Origin: Maritimibacter sp.
GTDB lineage: Bacteria > Pseudomonadota > Alphaproteobacteria > Rhodobacterales > Rhodobacteraceae
Direction of reading: 5' to 3'
Length of the DNA: 64,000 bases
Assembly: GCA_002701395.1 (NCBI GenBank)
Contig: NZVC01000029.1
Location: 51,015-115,014 of the forward strand
A program made the position numbers and the translations under genes. The notes beneath the pieces were generated by a model. The model had not been told where the DNA came from, did no database searches, and saw only the letters and a list, made by a program, of their open reading frames with translations. This document shows, piece by piece, positions 33,255 through 40,781 of the stretch (its first letter is position 1; each line of letters begins with the position of its first letter).

Positions 33255-33765
33255 ACGCCGCCAGATCGCACAGCAGGATCTCGTTCGGATAGGCTTCGTC
33301 GCCGATCCGAAAATGCGTGCGTCCTACGACCCGGAACCCCTGCGACTGGTAGAACCCGATGGCGTCGGTGTTCTCGCTGTTCGTGGTCAGCCAGACCGAT
33401 GTCGCCCCGCGGGCCCGCGCGATGGCGATCCCCTCTGCCAGCAGCGCCTTGCCCAGCCCCCGGCCTTTGTGCCGTGGCTGCACGTACAGCGTGGTGATCT
33501 CGGTGTGGGACGCGACCCCTTCGGGCGCCGCCCGGTCGCGAGTGACGCGAACGAAGCCGTCGATGCCGTCGCGGTTCTCGGACACGATGACGCTTTCGCC
33601 GGGATCGCCCAGCAGCGCCTCGAACCGGTCCGCCGTGAAGGTCGACAGGGCGTAATCCGCAAAGAAGCCGTTCACGCCATTGCGGATGTAGGTGCCGATC
33701 CAGACCTCTATCGAGATCGCGGCAAGACTGGACGCGTCGCTGCGCGCGGCGGGGCGGAAGGACAT
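33253..33765 (-). CDS. GNAT family N-acetyltransferase
   Basis: A protein of 170 residues, typical for a single GNAT domain. The N-terminal part is FRPAARSDASSLAAISIEVW, with the acetyl-CoA-binding segment TTLYVQPRHKGRGLGKALL (RHKGRGLG matching the Q/R-x-x-G-x-G/A motif A), then WLTTNSENTDAIGFYQSQGF and GFRVVGRTHFRIGDEAYPNE. The acceptor is unknown; the last part is like acetyltransferases that act on amino groups of small molecules. It starts two bases after the stop of the permease gene and is probably the last gene of that operon. Confidence 0.85.
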   Translation of the reverse strand: MSFRPAARSDASSLAAISIEVWIGTYIRNGVNGFFADYALSTFTADRFEALLGDPGESVIVSENRDGIDGFVRVTRDRAAPEGVASHTEITTLYVQPRHKGRGLGKALLAEGIAIARARGATSVWLTTNSENTDAIGFYQSQGFRVVGRTHFRIGDEAYPNEILLCDLAA

Positions 33766-33767
33766 CC

Positions 33768-34574
33768 TCAGCGGATCAGTTGCGGACGCACCCGCAGGCG
33801 CGACCGGCGTTCCTGCGGCAGGTGCCGGTTCAGCCGCGTGTTGATCCGCCCGAAGACGAAGATCACCGCCAGCGTCAGAAGCACGAAATAGAACGCGACG
33901 ATCGGGTAGGGCACGAACGGGTTGAACGTCTTGTCCGCGAAGTAGCTGGCGTAATACAGCGCATCCCCCTTCTGTTGCCATGCCGGGAAGCCCGAGAAGA
34001 AGACCAGCGTGGTCGCGTGGAACAGGAAGATCGCCTCGTTCGTGTAGGCGGGCCAGCCCAGCCGCAGCATCGTCGGATAGATCACCCGGCGGAACCGGAC
34101 CCAGCCGGTCATGCCGTAGGCGTCCGCCGCCTCGACGTCGCCGCGCGGCACCGACCGGAACGCGCCATAGAAGATCTCTCCGGAATAGGCGGCGGTGTTG
34201 AGGAACAGAACGATCAGCGCCCCGAACGCCGCGCTGGTGAGCGGGTCGAAGACGCCGCTCCATTGCTTCAGCGACAGGAACAGGAAATAGGCCAGGAAGA
34301 ACTGGATGAACAGCGGCGAGCCCCGGAACACGAAGATGAACCACTCGGCCGGCTTGCGCACCCAAAGCGTATCCGACGCCTTGGCGACGGCCAGCGCGAT
34401 GGCCAGCACGAAGCCGATCGCCAGCGCAAGGACGCCGTAATAGATGTTCCAGATCAACCCGGACCCGATCAGCGTGAACTGCTCGCACAGGGTGAAATCG
34501 GAGCGCGGCAAAAGCCGTTCGCCATAGCCGATGCTGCGCAGGCCATAAGCCCGGAAGGTTTCCCAGCAGCTCAT
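33768..34574 (-). CDS. Polar amino-acid ABC transporter permease (HisM/OccM type)
   Basis: A protein of 268 residues with five to six membrane segments. The ATG at 34574 fits the start SCWETFRAYGLRSIG. The permease signature region is EAADAYGMTGWVRFRRVIYP, with the EAA-like cytoplasmic loop, plus RGSPLFIQFFLAYFLF and NTAAYSGEIFYGAFRSVPRG. Together with the permease at 34660-35541 it would form the membrane channel. The intervening gap (34575-34659) contains a palindromic repeat. The GNAT gene follows after two bases. Confidence 0.85.
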   Translation of the reverse strand: MSCWETFRAYGLRSIGYGERLLPRSDFTLCEQFTLIGSGLIWNIYYGVLALAIGFVLAIALAVAKASDTLWVRKPAEWFIFVFRGSPLFIQFFLAYFLFLSLKQWSGVFDPLTSAAFGALIVLFLNTAAYSGEIFYGAFRSVPRGDVEAADAYGMTGWVRFRRVIYPTMLRLGWPAYTNEAIFLFHATTLVFFSGFPAWQQKGDALYYASYFADKTFNPFVPYPIVAFYFVLLTLAVIFVFGRINTRLNRHLPQERRSRLRVRPQLIR

Positions 34575-34593
34575 AAGAACGCCTCCGAAGGTG

Positions 34594-34640
34594 CAGATTT
34601 TTCTGGAAAAACCTGACGGGCGGGATCTTCTGGAAGATCC
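34594..34640. repeat. Double-palindrome repeat (copy 2) between two permease genes
   Basis: Two palindromes separated by 7 bases. The first (34594-34615) has arms CAGATTTTTC and GAAAAACCTG around TG, with one mismatch. The second (34623-34640) has perfect 8-bp arms GGATCTTC and GAAGATCC around TG. The same pair occurs in opposite order at 46045-46094, and the first type alone at 19462-19483. The type lies in intergenic DNA only. It may affect transcript ends, or be a small mobile element. Confidence 0.75.
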
Positions 34641-34659
34641 TGTTGGCGGACCGATACCA

Positions 34660-35541
34660 TCATGCCGCCTTCCCCTGCCGAACACCGCCCAGCGTTGCCT
34701 GTCCGTGGCTTAGGCGCCGGGTGATCCGCGCCAGCACCACCTCGGACACCCGCGTGAAGGCGAGATAGAAGATCAGCAGCCCGATGAAGTACCACAGCCG
34801 CCAGTCGCCATGCGGATAGGCGGTGAAGCGCGGGTTGGCCGAGCCGCCCAGTTCGCGCGCCCAGTACACGATGTCCTCGACCCCCAGCAGGAACAGCAGC
34901 GGCGTGGCCTTGATCAGGATCATCCAAAGGTTCGACAGGCCGGGCAGGGCATAGGTCCACATCTGCGGCACAAGGATGCGCCAGAAGCACTGGCGGGGCG
35001 TCATGCCGTAGGCCTCGGCGGTTTCCATCTGGGCGCGGGGCACGGCCCGCATCGCGCCGTACAGCACGTTGGCGGCGAAGGCGCCGAACACGATGCCGAA
35101 GGTGAACACCGCGAGCGAGAAGTTATAGACCTCGTGCCAGACCTGCGGCGAGGTCGACAGCGGCAACTTGGCCTGCGCGCAGACGATAAAGTCGTTGCCC
35201 TGCCGGATCGGCGCGTCCCAGTCGGGGCACTTGATCTTGTGGCGGATCCATTCCAGCCCCTGATCCAGCGCGATGACGAAGAACATGAAATAGACGATGT
35301 CGGGCACGCCCCGGACCATCGCAACGTAGGTCTTGCCGAACCAGCGCAGCGGCAGCACCGACGAGCGGGCCGCCATCGCGCCCCCGAAGCCGAACAACAA
35401 GGCCACCGGCGCGGTGATGAAGATCAACGCCAGCACCGTCAGGAACGAGCCGTAGAACAGGAACTGTTTGCCCGTCGTCAGATAGCAGGCCATCCACGGC
35501 AGGTTCGAAAGCGTCGAGGGGTCTTCGCAGAAGGCAAACAT
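34660..35541 (-). CDS. Polar amino-acid ABC transporter permease (HisQ/OccQ type)
   Basis: A protein of 293 residues with about five membrane helices. The permease core is visible at KTYVAMVRGVPDIVYFMFFV and METAEAYGMTPRQCFWRILV (the EAA loop), and LIKATPLLFLLGVEDIVYWA. An extra stretch of about 60 residues between the second and third helices (WIRHKIKCPDWDAPIRQGND, then a CAQAKLPL region) is unusual for HisQ proteins and is probably periplasmic. It is the partner of the permease at 33768 in the same operon. Confidence 0.85.
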   Translation of the reverse strand: MFAFCEDPSTLSNLPWMACYLTTGKQFLFYGSFLTVLALIFITAPVALLFGFGGAMAARSSVLPLRWFGKTYVAMVRGVPDIVYFMFFVIALDQGLEWIRHKIKCPDWDAPIRQGNDFIVCAQAKLPLSTSPQVWHEVYNFSLAVFTFGIVFGAFAANVLYGAMRAVPRAQMETAEAYGMTPRQCFWRILVPQMWTYALPGLSNLWMILIKATPLLFLLGVEDIVYWARELGGSANPRFTAYPHGDWRLWYFIGLLIFYLAFTRVSEVVLARITRRLSHGQATLGGVRQGKAA

Positions 35542-35550
35542 CGGCGCCGC

Positions 35551-36372
35551 CTATGTAAGTTCGGAAATGAGGTGAGCGGCGACCCGGTCGGGTGCCTCGA
35601 GTTGGGGCAGGTGGCCCAGCCCGTCGAGCGGTTGCAGCGTCACGCCGACCCGGCCGGCCAGTGCCGCGCCGCGGGCAAGCGGTATCCACGGATCGTCCGC
35701 CCCCCACAGGACGGCGGCGGGGCAGCGAAGGGCGCCGAACATCGGCTCGACCTCGGCGGTGTAGGTTTCGTCCGCCATCGCGAACTGGGCGTAGAACGCG
35801 CGTTGCCCGGTCTCGTCCAGCCACGGCGCCTTCAGCGCGGTGATGTCGTCCTCGGGCAGGGGCCCCGCGTCCGGATCGGCCAGCGCGCTGCGCACGTAGG
35901 CGTCGACGACGGCGGCATGGATGTGCGGCGGCAGGCCGGTGAAGGCGTCGATGTGGCGTCCGACATGGGCGAAGAACTCGGACCCCCACGGCCGCATCGC
36001 GACGACGTTCATCAGCACCAGCCTTTCGAAGTCGCGGTCGTGCAGCAGGTGCGCCCGCAGCGAGACCGCGCCGCCGAAGTCGTGCGCCACGACACGCGGG
36101 GCATCGAGGCGCAGGTGATCCAGCATCTCGGCGAAGACCTCGCCCTGCACGTCCAGCGAGGCGGGGCGGGGGCCGTCCCGTTGCGAGCGGCCAAAGCCGG
36201 GCATGTCGTACCAATAGACGCGGAAACGGTCGGCAAGGGCCGGAATGACGCGGTGCCATGAATAGGACGACCACGGCCAGCCATGCGCCAGCACCAGCGG
36301 CGGGCCATCGCCCGCGGCACCGGCCCGGACCTGCCCGGCAGAGGTGTCGTATGTCCGGTCAAGCGTCCACAT
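35551..36372 (-). CDS. Alpha/beta hydrolase, haloalkane dehalogenase / epoxide hydrolase type
   Basis: A protein of 273 residues with the classic core: LVLAHGWPWSSYSWHRVIPA (oxyanion HGxP), YWYDMPGFGRSQ, and the nucleophile elbow VVAHDFGGAVSLRAH. The nucleophile is aspartate (D98), as in haloacetate and haloalkane dehalogenases and soluble epoxide hydrolases, rather than serine. A C-terminal GLGHLPQLEAP carries the catalytic histidine. The start at 36372 gives the MWTLDRTYDTSAG N-terminus. The gene lies inside the amino-acid ABC operon, between the binding protein and the permeases. Confidence 0.82.
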   Translation of the reverse strand: MWTLDRTYDTSAGQVRAGAAGDGPPLVLAHGWPWSSYSWHRVIPALADRFRVYWYDMPGFGRSQRDGPRPASLDVQGEVFAEMLDHLRLDAPRVVAHDFGGAVSLRAHLLHDRDFERLVLMNVVAMRPWGSEFFAHVGRHIDAFTGLPPHIHAAVVDAYVRSALADPDAGPLPEDDITALKAPWLDETGQRAFYAQFAMADETYTAEVEPMFGALRCPAAVLWGADDPWIPLARGAALAGRVGVTLQPLDGLGHLPQLEAPDRVAAHLISELT

Positions 36373-36429
36373 CGTCGGGCCCGTCGGTTGGTGCGGGGGC
36401 GGCCGCAAGACCGCCCCCGGCTAAGTGCC

Positions 36430-37146
36430 TCAGAAGGTCGAGGCGACTTCCCACTTGGTGATCAGCTCGTTCAGCGAACCATCGTCCTTCATGGACTGGA
36501 TCGCCGCGTCGAACTTCTCGCGCAGTTCGGGATCGCTTTCACGCAGGCCCATGCCGACGCCGCCGCCGATCATTTCCTCGCGTTCCAGCAGGTACAGGTC
36601 GTCGTTCTCTGCCGCAGCGGCGGCAAGGTAGGACTTGTCGGCCAGCACCGCGTCGGCTTCGCCGTTGCGGACGGCGGCGATGGTTTCCTCGGGCGTCGGG
36701 AATTCGACCAGCGTCCAGCCCTGCTCGGCCACGAAGGCCGCCTGAATGGTGTTGGTCTGCGCCGCGACGACGCCGCCTTCGACGTCCATGTCTTCCGACA
36801 GGGCAAGATAGGCCGAGGGATCGGGCGGCGTGTATTCTTGCGTGAAGTCAATGACTTCGTCACGCTCGTCGGTGATCGACATGCCAGCGATGATGGTGTC
36901 GTAGTTGCCCGACACAAGGTTCGGGATGATCGAATCCCAATCGTTCGTCACCCACTCGCAGGTCAGCTCGGCGCGGGCGCACAGCTCGTCGCCCAGCTCG
37001 CGCTCGAAGCCGTCGACCTCGCCCGCGTCGTTGATGAAGTTCCACGGAGGGTAGGCGCCCTCGGTGCCCATGCGCACCACGTCCTGCGCCATTGCAGAGC
37101 CGGCCGTAACGGCCAGTGCGGCGGCGGTGATCAGCAGCTTTTTCAT
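36430..37146 (-). CDS. Periplasmic amino-acid-binding protein of an ABC transporter
   Basis: A protein of 238 residues with a signal peptide (MKKLLITAAALAVTAGSAMA, cleavage at AQD). It then shows the family-3 solute-binding pattern: VRMGTEGAYPPWNFINDAGE, VDGFERELGDELCARAELTC, WDSIIPNLVSGNYDTIIAGM and SITDERDEVIDFTQEY, with a C-terminal GGGVGMGLRESDPELREKF. These proteins capture polar or basic amino acids in the periplasm. Upstream is the ATPase (37174) and downstream the hydrolase and two permeases, so this is the binding component of the same importer. Confidence 0.92.
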   Translation of the reverse strand: MKKLLITAAALAVTAGSAMAQDVVRMGTEGAYPPWNFINDAGEVDGFERELGDELCARAELTCEWVTNDWDSIIPNLVSGNYDTIIAGMSITDERDEVIDFTQEYTPPDPSAYLALSEDMDVEGGVVAAQTNTIQAAFVAEQGWTLVEFPTPEETIAAVRNGEADAVLADKSYLAAAAAENDDLYLLEREEMIGGGVGMGLRESDPELREKFDAAIQSMKDDGSLNELITKWEVASTF

Positions 37147-37173
37147 TGCTTTCTCCCAGTTGAAGCTTGGTTT

Positions 37174-37950
37174 TCAGGCGGCCCGTGTGGCCGACAGAAA
37201 CTGTTGCAGACGCGCGGTCTGCGGATTGCCGAAGACCGCGTCGGGCGGGCCTTCTTCTTCGATGCGGCCTTGGTGCAGGAACAGGACGTGATCGCTGACG
37301 TCATGCGCCAGCCGCATGTCGTGGGTGACCAAAAGCATGGTGCGGCCTTCCTCGGCCAATGCCTTGATGACCTTGACGACTTCCTGTTCCAGTTCGGGGT
37401 CCAGCGCGCTGGTCGGTTCATCGAACAGCAGCGCGCGCGGCTCCATGCACAGCGCCCGCGCGATGGCGGCGCGCTGTTGCTGGCCGCCCGACAGCTGGGC
37501 GGGCCAGACGTCGCACTTGTCGCCGATGCCGACCTTGGCAAGGTACTCGCGCGCCTTCGCCTCTGTCTCGGCCCGGTCGCGGCCCAGCACGGTCACCGGC
37601 GCCTCCATGACGTTCTGAAGGATCGTCATATGGGACCAAAGGTTGAACTGCTGGAACACCATCGACAGGTTCGTGCGGATCCGAAGCACCTGATTGCGGT
37701 CGCCGGGGCGGCGCGCGGCGCCTTCGCCCTTCCAGCGGATGGGTTCACCTTCGAACAGGATCTCGCCGGCCTGACTGTCTTCCAGCAGGTTGCAGCAGCG
37801 CAGCATGGTCGACTTGCCGGACCCAGAGGACCCGATCAGCGAGATGACATGCCCGCGCGGGGCCGACATGCTGACGCCCTTGAGAACCTCGAGCTGTCCG
37901 TAGCTCTTGTGAAGATCGCGGATTTCTATAACCGGCGGTTGTTCCGTCAC
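37174..37950 (-). CDS. Polar amino-acid ABC transporter ATPase (HisP/OccP type)
   Basis: A protein of 258 residues with all ABC ATPase elements: GSSGSGKSTMLRC (Walker A), VFQQFNLWSHMTILQN (Q-loop), LSGGQQQRAAIARAL (signature), LLFDEPTSALDPELEQ (Walker B with D-loop) and LVTHDMRLA (H-loop). HisP-type insertions such as NLLEDSQAGEILFEGEPIRW are present. It is encoded by a GTG start and forms the first gene of the minus-strand operon, followed by the binding protein (36430), hydrolase, permeases and GNAT. The ligand is probably a basic or polar amino acid, but cannot be told from sequence. Confidence 0.93.
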   Translation of the reverse strand: MTEQPPVIEIRDLHKSYGQLEVLKGVSMSAPRGHVISLIGSSGSGKSTMLRCCNLLEDSQAGEILFEGEPIRWKGEGAARRPGDRNQVLRIRTNLSMVFQQFNLWSHMTILQNVMEAPVTVLGRDRAETEAKAREYLAKVGIGDKCDVWPAQLSGGQQQRAAIARALCMEPRALLFDEPTSALDPELEQEVVKVIKALAEEGRTMLLVTHDMRLAHDVSDHVLFLHQGRIEEEGPPDAVFGNPQTARLQQFLSATRAA

Positions 37951-38058
37951 GCCTTGCCCTTGTGTCGCGAAGACCCTGTTGGTTTCGCAGAATTAGGGCG
38001 CAATTCTTATGCGATTGCAACGCGCAAAGGCAGCGTGATGGCCGCGCGCCGCAACGTC

Positions 38059-38853
38059 TCAGGCGATTTTTCGGGCAGATGCCTTCGGAAAGTGCGGTGT
38101 CGGGACGGCGTGGTAGCTGTCGACGCCGATCACGACGAAATCCTGCAGGTCCAGAACGTCGCGATCCGCGTCCGGCATCCGGCGGATGGCGTCGGCCAGC
38201 GCAAGGCGCAGATCGCCGGGCGGTCGGCCCGCGGCCGTGATGAAGGGCAGGCCGGGCGTTGGCGCGGTGCGTCCGACCTCGCGCAGGGCGGCGGCGGTGT
38301 CGGGATCCCAGCGGCAGATCATCCGCCATGTCTGGGCGTCGATGCAGGCAAGATCCGCGTGCCCTTCCGCCACCACAAGGGCTGACACCCGGTGCGCCCC
38401 GGTCAGCAGGATGTCGGTGAAGGTCAGTCCTTGGTCCGCTAGATGGTTGGCCGCCGCCGCCCAGCCGGACTGCGAATTGCGGCTGTTGCTGGCGAAGGTC
38501 ATGCCCGCCCAATCGGCGGGACGGTCGCGGTCATCGTCCGCGCGCACGACGAAGACGCTATTGTAATGACCTGGTGGACAGTCGGGCAGGCCGTAATCGG
38601 CGGTGCCGACCAGCGTCACCCTGTCCCGCAAGCGGTCGCGCACCGGCAGGCTGCAGCTTTGCGACAGGGTCAGATCGGGGTCCAGCCAGTGTGACCAAAG
38701 ATCCTCAGGTTGCGACAGCCGGTCGGGCAGGGGCCAGCCCCGTTCCCTTGCGTCACGCCACATTTCGGACAAATTTCCGCGAATCACGTTCCACAACCGC
38801 TGGTTGGCCGCCGCCGTTTCGGGGCGGTCGTACATCGGCAGGGCGGCGATCAA
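38059..38853 (-). CDS. PhnD-like phosphate/phosphonate-type periplasmic-binding protein
   Basis: A protein of about 264 residues from a TTG start at 38853 giving IAALPMYDRPETAAANQRLW. The TTG overlaps the stop of the TerB-like gene in a TTGA arrangement, so this start is preferred over the ATG at 38835. Family landmarks are VGTADYGLPDCPPGHYNSVF, FASNSRNSQSGWAAAANHL and LTGAHRVSALVVAEGHADLA with IDAQTWRM. These belong to the PhnD-like solute-binding group, here without a clear signal peptide, and no permease or ATPase is adjacent. It may sense or bind an oxyanion rather than import one. Confidence 0.72.
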   Translation of the reverse strand: MIAALPMYDRPETAAANQRLWNVIRGNLSEMWRDARERGWPLPDRLSQPEDLWSHWLDPDLTLSQSCSLPVRDRLRDRVTLVGTADYGLPDCPPGHYNSVFVVRADDDRDRPADWAGMTFASNSRNSQSGWAAAANHLADQGLTFTDILLTGAHRVSALVVAEGHADLACIDAQTWRMICRWDPDTAAALREVGRTAPTPGLPFITAAGRPPGDLRLALADAIRRMPDADRDVLDLQDFVVIGVDSYHAVPTPHFPKASARKIA

Positions 38854-39293
38854 TTTCCGCGGGCTTCCACCCGCTGTCGGGCAAGGGCGCTGTCGCGGTC
38901 GTTGATGCCCAGCAGGTTCGCGACAAGCCGCAGAAGCGAGGTCTCTTCCTCGTCCCGGACGCCATCGGCCAGAACCACGGCCCAAAGCGCCTCGATCACA
39001 GCGGCGCGGTCCTCATAGGGCACGGCATCCTTGATCGCGCGGGTGAAGCGGACGGTGTCGGGGGCTTCGGCCTCCAGCTCCTCGGCCTCGGCGCGCAGCT
39101 TCGGGGCCTCGAAGGGGGACAGGCCATAACGCTCGGCCACGATCCGTTCGATAAGGCGAGCCTCGTCAGAGGCATAGTTCCCGTCGGACCGCGCGACCCT
39201 GACAAGCAGCGCCGTCAGGGCCAGCCGGGCGTCCGGATCGGGAAGGGTTTGGGGCATCGGCTCTGTCAGCCGGCGAAGGAGATCTGCAAACAT
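38850..39293 (-). CDS. TerB-like (tellurite-resistance B family) protein
   Basis: A protein of 147 residues that is mostly helical. It shows a TerB-type pattern: ALTALLVRVARSDGNYASDE followed by EARLIERIVAERYG, with YEDRAAVIEALWAVVLADGV and DEEETSLLRLVANLLGI. TerB proteins are small acidic proteins that bind metal or membranes in tellurite-resistance-linked systems and occur in many unrelated contexts. The ATG at 39293 gives a natural MFADLLRRL start. The stop overlaps the next gene (TTGA), linking it to the PhnD-like protein. Confidence 0.75.
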   Translation of the reverse strand: MFADLLRRLTEPMPQTLPDPDARLALTALLVRVARSDGNYASDEARLIERIVAERYGLSPFEAPKLRAEAEELEAEAPDTVRFTRAIKDAVPYEDRAAVIEALWAVVLADGVRDEEETSLLRLVANLLGINDRDSALARQRVEARGN

Positions 39294-39373
39294 AGGCGGC
39301 ATATAGTCTGCGACGCACCGGCGGGAAAGTGCCTACACCGGCTCGTGAAAAGCGCTTTGAGGGCGCCGTGGAT

Positions 39374-39425
39374 GGGCGAGTCGTTTCTCAGCTCGCCCTA
39401 AAAGCGAACAATCGCCGCGATTGTT
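39374..39425 (-). terminator. Two hairpins after the short LuxR gene
   Basis: A perfect 8-bp hairpin with a 3-base loop (AACAATCG, CCG, CGATTGTT; 39407-39425) lies 15 bases after the minus-strand LuxR stop. It is followed on that strand by CGCTTTTAG, a short T-run. A second hairpin (GGGCGAG 39374-39380 with CTCGCCC 39392-39398) follows. Together they probably terminate the transcript. Confidence 0.6.
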
Positions 39426-39439
39426 GGTGGGATCGTTAA

Positions 39440-39925
39440 CTAGCGATGGGTCATCCGGATGGACATGCTTTGCAAAGCGTCCGTATCGGTCTTCGACAGC
39501 ACCTGAATGCCGGCGGTCACCACGTCAAGCTGTTGCAATTTATCGCAAATATCGTGGATTTCGACGTCCAGATAATCGCGATCCGCGCGGGCGAAGCCAC
39601 CCAGCGTCCGGCTGTGGTCGTTGTGGATAGAAGCGGTGAACCCGTAGTTCAGACCGAAGTCCCGCGACATTTCCATGACCCCGCTTTTGTCTACCTGACG
39701 CAGGTCGCGCCACCTTACAAAACCGGTATTCTCAAACGCCCAATGAACCGCTGGGTCCTTGATAACTAAGCCGTTTCTGGCATAGGCGTCCGTCCACTTC
39801 TCGGGGAAGGTCTGGAACAGGAAGGTGGGCGCGTTGTACTTAATGTGCAGGGCGATCGCGAACCCCAACGGGCACAATTCGTCCAGTTCATGCAACAGGC
39901 CGGCGATGTTCGCTCTTTTGTCCAC
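39440..39925 (-). CDS. LuxR-type autoinducer-binding protein lacking the DNA-binding domain
   Basis: A protein of 161 residues that contains only the autoinducer-binding domain. The acyl-homoserine-lactone pocket residues match those of TraR/LuxR proteins: W44 and Y48 (PEKWTDAYAR), D57 and P58 (VIKDPAV) and W72 (FVRWRDL), with FGLNYGFTASI downstream. These have the same spacing as in the full-length LuxR at 40048. After residue 150 there is no helix-turn-helix; the gene stops in MTHR. Proteins like this can act as AHL sinks or as partners that block a full-length LuxR. It is divergent from the full-length gene. Confidence 0.85.
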   Translation of the reverse strand: MDKRANIAGLLHELDELCPLGFAIALHIKYNAPTFLFQTFPEKWTDAYARNGLVIKDPAVHWAFENTGFVRWRDLRQVDKSGVMEMSRDFGLNYGFTASIHNDHSRTLGGFARADRDYLDVEIHDICDKLQQLDVVTAGIQVLSKTDTDALQSMSIRMTHR

Positions 39926-40047
39926 GTTTCTACCGGGAACTCTCTATAAAGTTGCGCGTGTTTGCGGGATCTGCGTATTGTCCTGCAAGACGATTCCTAC
40001 CGTCTGTTAGTACAAAATCGCAATCATTTATTCAGAGAGCGGGTCTT

Positions 40048-40671
40048 ATGGGGATGAACATGAGCTTTGACGTCGAGACCGACGTCTTTAACGATCTGTC
40101 GCCGTCAGGGCATTTCCTGGCGCTGCGGATCGGTTTCGCATTCCCGATGTTCGAACAGAACGTCCTGCCCGCCGAGTGGGTGCAGCGGTACTCTGCCAAA
40201 GGGTACGTGCTGTCCGACCCGGTGATGAACTGGTTGTACGCGGCCGACACGGATGCGACCCGGTGGAGCGAGATTGCGCTTCCCGACCCGCGCGGCGTCA
40301 TGGACGAGGCAGCCAATTTCGGGCTGGCCTTCGGCGTGGCGGTCTGCTGCCGGGATACGGGACCCCAGGGACAGCGCAGCTTCGGCTCCTTCGCGCGGTC
40401 GGATCGCGAGTTCGCGGCCCCCGAAATCGAAGCCCTGATGCACAACCTGCAGACGCTGCATGATTCGCTTTTGCCCCCCACCAACCTGACGAAAGCAGAG
40501 CTCGAAGCCCTCGGAATGGTCAAAAATGGCCTTTTGATGAAAGAGATTGCAGATTTACTTGGCGTCAGCGAAGGGGCCGTGAAGCAGCGCCTGAAGAACG
40601 CAAAATCGAAGCTTAACGCTAAAACTAGTACCCATGCGGCCACTATGGCCACAACTTATGGGCTTATCTAG
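40048..40671 (+). CDS. LuxR-type quorum-sensing transcriptional regulator
   Basis: A protein of 207 residues. The N-terminal autoinducer-binding domain has W44 and Y48 (PAEWVQRYSA), D57 and P58 (VLSDPVM) and W73, which bind an acyl-homoserine lactone. The C-terminal helix-turn-helix is at about 148-190: LTKAELEALGMVKNGLLMKE, then IADLLGVSEGAVKQRLKNAK. A short C-terminal extension (TSTHAATMATTYGLI) follows. The ATG at 40048 follows GAGAGCGGG. The luxI-type gene begins 110 bases downstream on the same strand, as in roseobacter luxR-luxI pairs. Confidence 0.92.
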   Translation: MGMNMSFDVETDVFNDLSPSGHFLALRIGFAFPMFEQNVLPAEWVQRYSAKGYVLSDPVMNWLYAADTDATRWSEIALPDPRGVMDEAANFGLAFGVAVCCRDTGPQGQRSFGSFARSDREFAAPEIEALMHNLQTLHDSLLPPTNLTKAELEALGMVKNGLLMKEIADLLGVSEGAVKQRLKNAKSKLNAKTSTHAATMATTYGLI

Positions 40672-40735
40672 CATCGTTGCGCGCCCGGCACGGGAGTACC
40701 CGATAGGGCCGCACTGTTGATTAGTCATTAACAAG

Positions 40736-40748
40736 CGTTCACGGAACG
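40736..40748 (+). promoter_or_regulatory. Candidate operator upstream of the luxI-type gene
   Basis: A short inverted repeat, CGTTC-ACG-GAACG, 34 bases before the luxI-type start codon. It is shorter than a full lux box (about 18-20 bp), but the position near the likely promoter and the flanking AT-rich GTTAAATC make it a candidate for LuxR-type binding. It is inferred only. Confidence 0.3.
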
Positions 40749-40756
40749 GGTTAAAT

Positions 40757-40777
40757 CACTCTCCATGAAGGAGAGTG
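40757..40777 (+). promoter_or_regulatory. Hairpin sequestering the Shine-Dalgarno sequence of the luxI-type gene
   Basis: A perfect 8-bp hairpin, CACTCTCC (40757-40764) pairing with GGAGAGTG (40770-40777), with a 5-base loop ATGAA. The right arm is the Shine-Dalgarno sequence of the luxI-type gene, whose ATG is at 40782. While folded it would hide the ribosome-binding site. This is the architecture of an RNA thermometer or a simple translational lock; no known class was recognised. Confidence 0.6.
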
Positions 40778-40781
40778 ACCA

